Assembly: GCA_016946835.1 (NCBI GenBank)
Contig: JACVTC010000140.1
Span: 17,501-81,500, forward strand
Reading direction: 5' to 3'
From: Neocallimastix lanati (nom. inval.)
Taxonomy: Eukaryota; Neocallimastigomycota; Neocallimastigomycetes; Neocallimastigales; Neocallimastigaceae
DNA: 64,000 nt
Position 1 is the stretch's first letter, and each line of letters opens with the position of its first letter. The notes beneath the pieces are model-generated. The model searched no databases and had not been told where the DNA came from. It was given only the letters and a program-made list of their open reading frames with translations. A program made the position numbers and the translations under genes. Shown piece after piece: positions 11,475 to 21,966 of this stretch.

Positions 11475-12926
11475 TTATTTTGTTTTATTAAAATTAATGA
11501 TTTCATTATTCAATCTAATTAAACAATTAAACCAATTTTCGATGATATCATTTTTACTACATCCAATATTTTTTAATTCGGCTTCCATATTTTTATAATA
11601 TTCAACTAAAATATTAATGTCATCGACCCTTTCTGATATTCTGCTCTTTTTTCTCCAAATTCCTTTAATTCTCATATGGTAATCATAGTAAGATTTGGAT
11701 TCTTCAAATTGTATTGTATATATTAATTTATAAAATGAAGGCTTTTTTACAAATAAATTTTTTAAATAACTGTTATAAGATTCTGAAGCATTATTTGTTA
11801 TATGGTCTATATTATTGTAATAATTCCAATATTTTATATTATAGATATTTAGAAATGTTTTCTCAAAATAATCTAAAAAATTCAAAAATTGGGAACAGGT
11901 AGATTTATATCTCATGCATGTATTTTTAATTTTATTAAAAATATCAGGTATGTATTCAATATTAATAAAACATAAATTAGAAATGGCTTTATAATAAGTA
12001 TTTAAAATATTATGATCTTTCACTTCCTTGTAACATAATTTATTTTTTTTTGTCATTAATAATCTTTTATAATGCCAAAAACAATATTTAATATTTATAT
12101 TGGGAAAAATATTTTCCACTGCATTAGATATTCCTTTTTCAAAATCACAATGAAAAATTTTTTCTGAGAAATTAATATTTGCATTATATTTAATTATATT
12201 TTTTTTTATTTCATTAAATAATATTTCGTAAGTTATTTGTTCTTTGTTTTTTAATATTGACATGGAAGTAGTGTAAAAACAATTTAATTCTGTAACATAA
12301 GTTCTGGTAATGAATACTTGATAACTATTAGTTGGAGCTATTAAAAATGTACCATCAGCAAATATATGTTTATTCTCCATAAATAATTTTGCTTGGAATG
12401 GTGATTGAAAAATTATTATATTAGAATTTTTGAATATCATAAAGTATTCACCTCTTATTGTTTTATAATATTCAGATACATTAGGAACTTCATCTAATGT
12501 TTTTACATTAGGAAATAATTGTTTGTTTTTATATCTTGTTATTTGGGATTTAATTGTTTTATATTCAGGGCATATATATCCTATTTCTTGAGAAATTTTA
12601 TCAAATATGCGTTTTGATTTTATATCAGAAGGAATCAAACTTTTTTTTATTTCATCTTTAATTTTATGTTTTATTAATGATTTGGATGCATTAATTTCAT
12701 TACCAGGATGATTATGGGAAGAATCATAATTTAAAACCTCTTTATTATCATTTAAAATAATAAAAGACTTACATTTATTTAATGTTTTATATTCTGTACA
12801 TCTATATATTTTTGTATTATCTTTTTTTAATTTTGAAAAATTATATTTAAATTTTCGATCTATAATTATTTGCTCTTTTCCTCGATTTGTTTCACTTATA
12901 TCAATTTTTAGATTTCCCTCCATCAA
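11475..12926 (-). CDS. Intact Mutator-like transposase with FLYWCH zinc finger
   Basis: 483-residue DNA transposase, the only uninterrupted copy among five in the window. Seen: an N-terminal FLYWCH-type zinc-binding region at about residues 26-75 (C43, C52, H71, H73), then the MULE catalytic core with IFADGTF (D191), FHCDFEKG (D261) and a CFWHYKR CxxH motif (C282, H285), then a conserved NNASESYNSYL block and a helical C-terminus. The family cuts and pastes DNA using a DDE-type catalytic triad. The third acidic residue lies after CxxH and I cannot assign it by eye. No intron is needed. The start is Met-Met near 12,926; relatives begin M(E/D)(D/E)..(I/L)EISETN. The upstream side (13,009-13,640) has tandem repeats. 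This copy could supply transposase for the non-autonomous elements around it. Confidence 0.88.
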   Translation of the reverse strand: MMEGNLKIDISETNRGKEQIIIDRKFKYNFSKLKKDNTKIYRCTEYKTLNKCKSFIILNDNKEVLNYDSSHNHPGNEINASKSLIKHKIKDEIKKSLIPSDIKSKRIFDKISQEIGYICPEYKTIKSQITRYKNKQLFPNVKTLDEVPNVSEYYKTIRGEYFMIFKNSNIIIFQSPFQAKLFMENKHIFADGTFLIAPTNSYQVFITRTYVTELNCFYTTSMSILKNKEQITYEILFNEIKKNIIKYNANINFSEKIFHCDFEKGISNAVENIFPNINIKYCFWHYKRLLMTKKNKLCYKEVKDHNILNTYYKAISNLCFINIEYIPDIFNKIKNTCMRYKSTCSQFLNFLDYFEKTFLNIYNIKYWNYYNNIDHITNNASESYNSYLKNLFVKKPSFYKLIYTIQFEESKSYYDYHMRIKGIWRKKSRISERVDDINILVEYYKNMEAELKNIGCSKNDIIENWFNCLIRLNNEIINFNKTK

Positions 12927-13008
12927 AATTTTTAATATAAATATTAATAAATATGAAATATTTATTTTTTATTTTTTATTTAATATGTATTTTCAATTTT
13001 TTTAAAAA

Positions 13009-13640
13009 TTACAGTTATAAATATAAATAAATATGAAAAATATGAAAATATTTTATTTTATTTCAAGAAAATTACTAAAAAAATATTTATCTTTTTTTTT
13101 TTTTATTTTATTTTTTCATTATAAAATAAAATATTTATTTAATTATTATTTATTTATATAATAAAAAATTACAGTTATAAATATAAATAAATATGAAAAT
13201 ATTTTATTTTATTTCAAGAAAATTACTAATAAAATATTTTATTTCAAGAAAATTACTAAAAAAATATTTATCTTTTCTTTTTTTTATTTTATTTTTTTAT
13301 TATAAAATAAAATATTTATTTAATTATTATTTATTTATTTATTTATATAATAAAAAATTACAGTTATAAATATAAATAAAAATGAAAATATTTTATTTTA
13401 TTTTTTTAGTATTTTATTTTTTTAATCTTTTTTATTTTTTTTATTTTTTTATTTTTTTTATTTTTTTATTTTTTTTATTTTTTTATTTTTTTATTTTTTT
13501 ATTTTTTTATTTTTTTTATTTTTTTATTTTTTTATTTTTTTTATTTTTTTATTTTTTTATTTTTTATTATCAAATATATATTAAATTATGAAATTATTAT
13601 ATAATAAAATATTTATTTAATTATTATTTAATTATTTATT
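13009..13640. repeat. Tandem repeats upstream of the intact MULE
   Basis: Three to four imperfect copies of a unit of roughly 160-190 bp. Each starts ATTACAGTTATAAATATAAA (near 13,009, 13,168 and 13,358) and contains TTTATTTCAAGAAAATTACT and an AAAATATTTATTTAATTATT end. A T-rich low-complexity run fills 13,400-13,565. The position suggests MULE subterminal repeats. Confidence 0.6.
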
Positions 13641-13654
13641 TATATAAAAAAATT

Positions 13655-13795
13655 TATATATAATACGCCATCTCAAAAAACATGTGGCTTATATCATTCA
13701 CGTGCGGTTCCGAAACGCGCTCTCCCCTAGGGGAGGTTGCATTAAGCCAATTTCACGTGAGATATATAAATATGTGGCTATAGCTATATTATTCT
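13655..13795. repeat. Foldback/MITE element with CACGTG and CTCCCCTAGGGGAG palindromes
   Basis: Starts ATACGCCATCTC and ends ATATGTGGCTATAG. Inside are GTTCCGAAACGCG, the palindrome CTCCCCTAGGGGAG, and the pair CACGTGCGG and TTTCACGTGAG. It shares motifs with the elements at 6.0 kb and 18.95 kb. Confidence 0.5.
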
Positions 13796-14169
13796 ACATA
13801 ATATTATTTTATTGTATTATTTTGTTATTTCAATTAATTAATTATTAAGTGAATAATTAAATAAATCATATAATTGTTAGATTTTATGATTTTAATTCTT
13901 TTATTTAAATGCTATTAATAAAAAAATTATATAAAAATATAAATGTTATTAAAAATATAAATATTATTAATAATAATTCTTTTATTTAAATGTTATTAAA
14001 AAAAATAATAATTATAATAATAAAATTATTAATTATAGAGACGTATTTGAATATTTATTTAAACTGTATAAATTTAATAAGCTTTAAAAATTAAATTTTT
14101 GAATGACAGAATTCTGATTATTTCGTTTGGTTATTTCTCATTTCTTAATTATTTATTATAAAATAATAT

Positions 14170-15153
14170 TTATATTATATTATTTAAATCAGTTAAACAA
14201 TCAAACCACAAATTAATAGTATTATTTCTATCACATTTGCATCAATTAACTTGGTTTCAATATTTTTGTAGCATTCAATTAAGACACTGATTTCATTAGC
14301 TTTATTTATTGCTCTTTTTTTTATTTTCCAAATTCCTCTTATTTTTCTTTGATAATCATAATACGGTAAATGTTCAAGTTCATTTAATTTATCTATTAAT
14401 TCATAATAAGATGGTATTGTTGGAAATAAATTATTTAAATAACTATTGAGTGATTCTGCAATTATAATATTATTGTTACATGTATTAGCATTTTTTTTTT
14501 AATTTTTCAAATAATATTTTATACGTTTCTTATTCTTTATTTTTTAATATTGCAAAAGAAGTAGTGTAAAAACTATCTAATTCTTTAGCGTAAGTTCTTT
14601 TAATAAATATTTGATAACTAAATTTAGGAGCAATAAAAAATGTACCATCAACAAATATATCATCATTATATTCCCTAAATAATTTTACTTGAAAAGGGGA
14701 TTGAAAAATTATTAAATTAGTATTTTTTGAATTTCATAAAATTTTCACCTCGCTTTGTTTTACAATATTTAGATTCATTAGGAATTTCAGTAAATGTTGA
14801 AAAGTTGGATGGTAAATTTTTATTTAAATTTCTTGATATTTGGGATATTAATTGAATTATATTCTGAACATATAAATCTCATTTCTTTAGAAATTTTATT
14901 ATATAGGAGTTTTATTTTTATACCAAAAGGAATTGAACTTTTTTCAATTCCATCTTTAATTTTATTATTCATTATAGATAGAGATACATCGTATTCTTTT
15001 TCAGGTGAATTATCATATTTTAAGATTTTTTTCTTATCATTTAAATAATAAAAGATTAACATTTATTTCGGTACATAAACTTTGGAATTAATAATAATTT
15101 ATTTTTTTCCTTTGTTAGACTCACTTAACATCAATAATTAGATTTTCTTCCAT
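14170..15153 (-). pseudogene. MULE transposase relic with internal deletion
   Basis: Minus-strand copy of the same FLYWCH/MULE transposase. The N-terminal half is readable in broken frames: start MEENLIIDV near 15,153, the HNS.EKEYDVSLSI region, and VDGTF near 14,650. The C-terminal half, from the ASES block near 14,455 to NLNNII near 14,172, is also recognisable. The segment that should hold the second Asp and CxxH (about 150-200 codons) is missing: sequence jumps at about 14,460-14,500 from the ASES block to the region before HCDFE. Multiple stops are present. Confidence 0.82.
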
Positions 15154-15297
15154 TTCTATTTTTTTATAAATATTTTTTAATTATATAATTAAAATTATTA
15201 TATTAGTTATCATACTTAATACTAATTTTTGAAAAATTAGTTTTTCAATTATTTGTAAAAAAAAATAAATAAATAAAGAATGCAATAATATAAGTAC

Positions 15298-15660
15298 AAG
15301 TATACAAAATAAAATAAAATAAAATAAAATGAATAGTAGAAACATAAATATAAGTACAGATTGAATAAAATAAAATAAAATAAAATAAAATAAAATAAAT
15401 AAATAAAATAAAATAAAATAAAATAAAATAAAATAAAATAAATAAATAAAATAAAATAAAATAAAATAAAATAAAATAAAATAAAATAAAATAAAATAAA
15501 ATAAAATAAAATAAAATAAAATAAAATAAAATAAAATAAAATAAATAAATAAAATAAAATAAAATAAAATAAATAAATAAATAAAATAAAATAAAATAAA
15601 ATAAAATAAAATAAAATAAAATAAAATAAAATATAAAATATTCTACTATTTATTTTATTT
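15298..15660 (-). repeat. Second AAAAT (TTTTA) satellite, short
   Basis: Pentamer array in the opposite orientation to the 6.6-10.6 kb array. It carries one higher-order unit (GAATAGTAGAAACATAAATA followed by AGTACAGATTGAATAAAAT at 15,330-15,365), matching the units at 32-33.7 kb. Confidence 0.92.
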
Positions 15661-15743
15661 TATATACTTATAACATTCTTTATTTATTTATTTGTTTGTT
15701 TATTTATTTATACATTTATTTTTTTTACATATAATTTTATTAA

Positions 15744-16012
15744 AATTTTTTATGGCGTTAAAAAAAATTTTACAAGCCATTAAAAATAAATGGCGTATTG
15801 AAAAATTGTATTATAAAAATTGGCGAAATGCACCGCATTCGATAATAGTATTAGTTAGCGAATGTGGTCCATTTCGCCAATTTTTTTTTTTTTGAAATTT
15901 TAATAAGCCATCTATTTATTTGTGGCTTTTAAAATTTATATTATTACGCCATAAAATTTAATATAATTTTAAGTAAAAAAGAAATAAATGTATAAATAAA
16001 TAAGTAAATAAA
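15744..16012. repeat. Foldback (hairpin) MITE
   Basis: A long imperfect palindrome. The left arm runs from TTTTTTATGGCG (15,747) through AAGCCATTAAAAATAAATGG to TTGGCGAAATGCACCGCATT. The right arm mirrors it from CGAATGTGGTCCATTTCGCC (15,859) through AAGCCATCTATTTATTTGTG to ACGCCATAAAATTT (about 15,959). The loop is about 15 bp. The right half, plus about 50 bp beyond the palindrome ending AAGTAAATAAAT, recurs almost identically at 49,982-50,132, so the mobile unit probably ends near 16,012. No coding capacity. Confidence 0.75.
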
Positions 16013-16545
16013 TAAATAAATAAAAATTAAAAAGGTCAATAAAAAATAAAATATTTTTATATAATTTTTTTTTTTTGACAATCATGTTATAAGGAAAATG
16101 ATAAATAATTATTTTCCTTATAACCTTATTTTTTATATTTTATTATTAATATTTATATTATATTTTTATATTTTATATTTTATTATTGATATTATATTTT
16201 TATATTTTTCTATTAATATTATATTTTTATATTTTCATATTTTTATATTTTATTATTAATATCAATATAATATTTTTATATTTTATTATTAAAAAATTTT
16301 ATTTTATAAATTTATATTTAAATTAATATTATTTAAAATATTAATTTTTTATATTATAACTAAAACTTTAGTTGTTATTATAACATCTTAATAATAGAAT
16401 TAAACCTTTTATTTTATATATAATTTATAAATAAAATATTAAATAATAATAAAAATAACAAAATAATATTTTTATAAGACTTAAATTATAGCTGTAAATT
16501 GAAATTTCAAAAATTAAAATTTGTTGTTCACATTTCAATTACTAT
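16013..16545. other. AT-rich stretch with TATATTTTTATATTTT-type repeats
   Basis: No gene. 16,130-16,290 is built from imperfect repeats of TTTATTATTAATATTTATAT and ATATTTTTATATTTT. Confidence 0.5.
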
Positions 16546-16549
16546 TTAT

Positions 16550-17050
16550 ATATTACAGCAACCGTTTTGTAGAGATATATAAATAGGTTTTTTACACATA
16601 TGAATTCACATGTCTATCCCATATTATATATATGGGCTTGTAAAGAGCATATATACTTTGGTATATATATCTTATACTATATCAGTACGACGTCAGCGCT
16701 CCAAATTCCTAAGCAGAGGTAGCTCCAGTAGACATGTCTTGCCAAATAACATCCGTGTTATCCTATAGAAATTGAACTCGTAACCCTCACAGTATAGGCT
16801 ATACAACTACACTAGGATGCCATGGGTGATCAAATATAGAAATTAAATACGTGGCAATCCAATAATGGTAGGAGCGGAATTAATACTTACCTGAAATTGT
16901 GCCATTATAACCCCTTTACCCTTTCTCCAAACACTATCGGGAAAATCAGATCAAGAATAGATACCAGCAGGGGTTGGCCGGACATCAGATGATTATTAAG
17001 TCGCCACATAACAACCAGTAGAAAGCCCAGTTCTACTTTATATGCTAAAA
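16550..17050 (-). repeat. G+C-enriched island 2 with tRNA-like and splice-site-like sequences
   Basis: A 500-bp block clearly richer in G+C than its surroundings. On the minus strand near 16,815-16,735 there is a tRNA-like pattern: ATCCTA and TAGGAT as acceptor-like arms, TAGTGTAGTTG resembling a pol III A box, and GAGTTCAATTTC resembling a B box. Stem fit is poor, so it is not a normal tRNA. At 16,883-16,893 the plus strand reads ATACTTACCTG, the U1 snRNA 5' end, equivalent to a perfect 5' splice site CAGGTAAGTAT on the minus strand. The plus-strand tail CATAACAACCAGTAGAA resembles GACTAACAACCAGGATAGAA in the island at 19.2 kb. A SINE or another structured element is the likeliest reading. 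Confidence 0.35.
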
Positions 17051-17489
17051 AATGCTATATATATTTGTTGTTTTAAAAAGACTTAAAAGTTAATAATTTA
17101 ATTAGATTATAATATAAATAAAATAATTAATTAATTCATAAATTCTTTATTAGTATATATTAAAAAAAATAATTAATATTAATTTAGAATAAATAAATAA
17201 TTAAGTTTTTTTTATATACATTAAATAAATAATTTATTCTTAAATAATAAAAATTAAAATATTTTCATATATACTTTATATATCTGTTTTTTTTTTAAAA
17301 AAAATTAAAAGAAAAAGAAATAATTAAAATACTTTTTATCTTTTTTAAAAAAAATTGAATATTTAATTGTTCAGAATTAATATTAAAAAATAATATTTAG
17401 ATAATTAATATAATAATTTAAAAGATATAATTAAAAACTACATTATAAAAATTTCTAATAAATTTTTATAATGCCAAATACAGTATTAA

Positions 17490-18035
17490 AAAAAAAATGA
17501 ATTGTGCCGTAATGAAGTGAACGATGAAAAAATATTTAATTATTACAAAGGAATTTCAAACTTACCATTTATCAACCCTGAATACATAATGGATATTTTT
17601 TCATTAATTAAAACTAAATCCATTGAAAAAAATTCTTGTCAATTTTTAAAATTTTTAGAATATTTTTATGAAACATATTTAATTGGTTACGATATGAAAA
17701 GTTGGAATTATTATAATAATATTGAACATATAACCAATAATGCTTCAGAATCACTCAATAATTCTTTAAATAAACTATTTCCAATGAAACCAAATTTTTA
17801 TGAATTAATAAATAAATTAAAAGAACACGAACATTTATCATATTATGATTACCAAATGAAAATAAAAGGAATTTGGAGAATGAAAAAAAAAATAAAAACA
17901 AAAACTGATGAAATTAATATCTTAATTGAAAAATACAAAAATAAAGAAGCCAAGTTAATTAATATAAAATATGATAGAAGTGATCTTTCTAAATTGTGGT
18001 TTGAATGTTTAACTAATTTAAATAATATTTTATAA
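17490..18035 (+). pseudogene. C-terminal fragment of MULE transposase with an inverted piece upstream
   Basis: An open frame of about 180 codons matching the C-terminal third of the intact MULE: KNELCRNEVND, ISNLPFINPEYI, NNASESLNNSL, and an ending that matches the other copies. Zinc finger and both catalytic Asp blocks are missing. Just upstream, 17,440-17,487 encodes the CxxH block (YCIWHYK) on the opposite strand, so an inversion junction lies at about 17,488. No function expected. Confidence 0.82.
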
Positions 18036-18239
18036 ATATTATTTAATAATAAATAATTATGAAATGACAGAGGAATTTCCAAAAGAAAAAATCATTAAAA
18101 TTCTTTCATACAAAAACTTATAATTAAATTTATTAATTAAAAAATTTATAATTATTAAAAAGTTAAAATGTTTATATACTTGATAAAATTTATGTAGTTT
18201 AAATAAATATTCTATAATTTTATTATTATAATTAATTTT

Positions 18240-18730
18240 ATTAATAATTGTTTAAATATTTTATTAATATTTTTTTTAAAATAAATAATCCTATATTTTT
18301 ATACTTTATTATTAATATCAATAATATATTTTTATATTTTTATATTTTATTATTAATGTTTATAATTAATTTTATTAATAATTGTTTAAATATTTTATTA
18401 ATTTTTTTTTAAATAAATAAATCTATATAATTGTTAAAGTATTTTATTAATATTTTTTTTAAATAAATAAATCTATATAATTGTTAAAGTATTTTATTAA
18501 TATTTTTTTTTAAATAAATAAATATATATAATTATTAAAGTATTTTATTAATATTTTTTTAAATAAATAAATCTATATAATTGCTAAAGTATTTTATTAA
18601 TAGTTGTTTAAATATTTTATTAATATTTTTTAAATAAATAAATCTATATAATTGTTAAAGTATTTTATTAATATTTTTTTTAAATAAATAAATATATATA
18701 ATTGTTAAAAAATTTTATTAATATTTTTTT
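18240..18730. repeat. AT-rich minisatellite of about 50-bp units
   Basis: About seven imperfect copies of a unit containing ATTGTTAAAGTATTTTATTA, then a T run and AAATAAATAAATCTATATA. It lies immediately 3' of the MULE fragment, like the repeats after other MULE copies. Confidence 0.75.
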
Positions 18731-18949
18731 TTTTAAAATAAACCTTTTAATTGTTTGAATATTAAACCTTTTAATTGTTTGAATATTTTATTTTATTTTT
18801 TTTTTTGTAAAAAAATATTTATTTTTATCTAACCATTATAATTTATTTAATTATTCACTTAATAAATTTTAAGAAAAAAATTACAAATTAATAATACAAC
18901 AAAATAGTATCATATAACTATTAATTTAAAAAGCCTCAAAATTTGATAT

Positions 18950-19295
18950 ATCACGTGAAAAAAATTGGCGTTTTGGACCTCTCCCTTAGTTAGCAGATTG
19001 ATAATTCGTAGAATTCCCTCGCAAGTATATTAATGACAGTTACAAGCGCAACCCTCTCACGCCCACTGTTAGGACAGTATCTAGTCTATATTACTCAGGA
19101 ATTTAAGAATATTATATATAAGGGGAGGGGGATATACTTACTTACCTTTTAACGGAAACCCTAACCACCATCTACCGTAAAACCTTTTGTTCAGGAAAAA
19201 CCGGAAATGGTCAAAGGACTAGGTCGAACCTTATGAACGATAGTCCACGGACTAACAACCAGGATAGAACCTGGTTCAACTAATCTAAAATTCAT
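18950..19295. repeat. G+C-enriched island 3
   Basis: The left end has ATATATCACGTGAAAAAAAT and TTGGCGTTTTGG, motifs of the foldback family. The inner part contains GGACAGTATCTAGTCTATA (compare island 1), ATACTTACTTACC at 19,133 (compare ATACTTACCTG in island 2), the hairpins GGACTA...TAGTCC at about 19,219-19,249 and CCAGG(ATAGAA)CCTGG at 19,259-19,274, and the tail GACTAACAACCAG. No open frame of note. A diverged member of the same family as islands 1 and 2. Confidence 0.45.
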
Positions 19296-20130
19296 TTAAA
19301 AAAAAAGAATAATACTTATTGATTAAAAAATTAATTAAAGCATGAAAAAATAAAAATGTTTTGTAATTAAAAATTATATTTATAATTTAACCATTTTAAA
19401 TTTTGGTAACTTTTTTTTTTTTTTTTTTTTTTTTATTTTAAAGACAATTGTCACCCATTTTATATCCCAAAGTTATTTTTTCAAAAAAAAAAAAAAAATT
19501 AATAATAATAATAATAAAATAAAATAAATAAATAAATAATTAAATAATTAATTAAATAATAAAATAATTAACAGTAATAAAAATATTCATAATAATAAAA
19601 TAATAATCAATCAAATAATACATATTAAAAACCTAATTAAATAATATTATTATTTATAATTTATCACATTTTATTTATTAATTATTAATTATTCATTGAA
19701 TCATTAATCTAATATTTTAAAATTCATATTAATGTAGTATCTGCAGGTATCTTATCTTTCTATTTATTAAAATTTTTATAAATAAAAAATTTTTTTCTAA
19801 ATTTTATTTAATAAAAAAAAAATGAATTAAGCACAATTTTTATTATTATTAATTATTAAAGTTTATCAAAGCGGTTTTATTATATATAAAAAAATGTATC
19901 ATTTTAAAAGATAAAATCTTCAAATTTGATACCTTTTTTACGATATACTTAATTTATTTTACAAATTAAATTGACTTTTAAATTTTCTAATTATTTCATT
20001 TATCTCTTTTCAACATAATATTTATAAAATTCAAAATAATTTAATAAATATTAATCTTCTAATCAATCATTATGATATCTCTCAAAGCTAAACTCATGAT
20101 ATATGTATAATTTAATTTATACATAATAAT

Positions 20131-20176
<46 letters not shown>

Positions 20177-20469
20177 TTTATTTTTTCATTTCAATTTTTA
20201 TTTTATTTTATTTTATTTTTTTTTTAAAAAAAATTTATTTAAAAATTTTCTCTTTCTATCTTTTTTTGATTTGAAAAAATAATAGTAATAATAATAATAA
20301 ATAAAAATAAAATTTCTAAAAAATACACTTATATTTTTAATAAAAATATATTTGTATATATATAAATTTTATTCAAGATATAGAAGTAAAAATTTATAGT
20401 AGTTAATAAAAACATATATTTTTCAAATTAATTAAAATTATATTAAAAAAAAAGATTTAATATAAAGAA
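19296..20469. other. AT-rich intergenic stretch
   Basis: Contains poly-T runs at about 19,411-19,433 and 20,132-20,174 and scattered (ATA)n. It is presumably the upstream region of the secreted-protein gene; no coding signal. Confidence 0.55.
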
Positions 20470-20889
20470 ATGATGAAGTACTATATAATATTAATCATAA
20501 GCATAATACAATATTCAACATATTCTCTCCCTATACAGAATGATATTTTAAATTCGAAATTAAAATGTCTAAAATATTCATGTACTGAATGTGATGATAA
20601 CTTTTTGGATGGTTTAATAGAAAATGTTATAGAATGTGCTCAGAATTATGTCACGAATACTAATGAAAGGAACTATTTAAGTTTTACTCCAGTATTAGAA
20701 AATGTAGAAAATGATGAATATGATTGTGCATCTTTTAAAATTAAATTAAATCAAAAAAATGGATTATATGAGGATGACGAAACTAAAATTATATTTACTA
20801 AAAATCAACTAACAATGATTATAAAAGATTCAATAAATAAATCTAATTGTCAGTGTTCATTTGATTACATTATTAACAAAAGTTATTAA
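20470..20889 (+). CDS. Small secreted Cys-containing protein, unknown function
   Basis: 139 residues, single exon, starting at the first of two Met codons (MMKYYIIL). Residues 1-19 form a signal peptide (short basic start, Ile-rich core, polar STYS end), so the product is probably exported or enters the secretory pathway. The mature part has seven cysteines: a CxxxCxxC cluster (LKCLKYSCTEC), ECAQ, DCAS and a terminal NCQC. It is acidic and has N-glycosylation-type Asn-Lys-Ser sites. No family recognised. Upstream is AT-rich with TATA-like runs; downstream is unusually rich in AATCCTAATAA-type repeats. Confidence 0.7.
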   Translation: MMKYYIILIISIIQYSTYSLPIQNDILNSKLKCLKYSCTECDDNFLDGLIENVIECAQNYVTNTNERNYLSFTPVLENVENDEYDCASFKIKLNQKNGLYEDDETKIIFTKNQLTMIIKDSINKSNCQCSFDYIINKSY

Positions 20890-21960
20890 TTTCAACAATC
20901 CTAATAACATAATCTTAATAATGTTACTTTAATTCTTATAAAAATCCTAATAATAGAAATTCTAATAACATCCTATTTGTACAATTCCAATAATATACTA
21001 ATTATACAATTCAAACAACATCTTAATTATACAATGATAATAATACTACTTTTATGTAACATAAATGTATTTATTATAATCCTAGTAAATTAATATTAAT
21101 ATCGCAATCCTAATAATATAAAAAAAATAATTTAATAAGGATACCAAATATAAAAAGATAAATATTTATTTTATAATTAATAATAAAAATTATTATAATA
21201 GTTTTACAAAATTATTATATTAATATATATTAGAGTGATAATATGTCTATATGTATATATCAACATTTTGATTTTAAAAATTTAATCATGTAAATAATTA
21301 ACCCTAGTATAAAAAATCTAATAAATATAATTAAAAATATGTTAAAAAATTAAAATATTTAATTTTAATAAAAAGATTAATATATTTATTAAAAATTATA
21401 ATGATTGGCTAAACATTTAAAATTTAAATAATTTTTTTGGTGGTTTATAATACTAATAATGGGTAATACTAATTATAATATTTGATTTTCTTTACATGAA
21501 GTATATCAAATTATTTTGATAAAACTGTAAATAAAAAAAATGGTAATAGATAAATAAAATTTAAATAAAACATTTACAGTAGTAAATAATTTATATGTAT
21601 ATATTTAATTTAAACATTTTGAAAATGAAGAATTTATATTTTAATATATATATTTTTTCAATTAAAAATATTTATTATAAGTATAGAAATGAAATTTTTG
21701 TTATATATAGAAATTTTATTGTATATTTTATAATTTTTACAATTATAATAATAAAAAGATCTATAAATAATTAAATAATAATATTTAAATGGTTTAAAAT
21801 ATAAAAGTAAAAGTTAAAAGAAAAAAAAAATAATAGAAAATAAAAAATAGAAAATAGAAGTAGCTTTAATATTAATAATTATAAAATTAAATATTAATTT
21901 CGTATTATATTTTTTTATTTTATAACTATTATTATTTTAAAATATTTATGGATGAATTTG
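20890..21960. other. Intergenic stretch with AATCCTAATAA-type degenerate repeats
   Basis: 20,890-21,120 consists of imperfect repeats of AATCCTAATAACAT / CAATTCTAATAA. The rest is AT-rich. It must contain the start exon of the GluRS gene (see next entry), which I could not place. Confidence 0.5.
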
Positions 21961-21966
21961 TAATAG

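Noticed and set aside
13382-13591. Phe-rich open frame, and similar ones at 43,847-44,044 and 63,416-63,610
   Set aside because: T-rich or A-rich simple sequence; no codon bias or motif.
16883-17040. Bona fide U1 snRNA gene
   Set aside because: Only the first 11 bases match; no stem-loop I, 70K/U1A loop or Sm site follows.
19185-19290. tRNA gene in island 3 (GGTTCGACC and GGTTCTATCC on the minus strand)
   Set aside because: No cloverleaf can be formed around either B-box-like piece.
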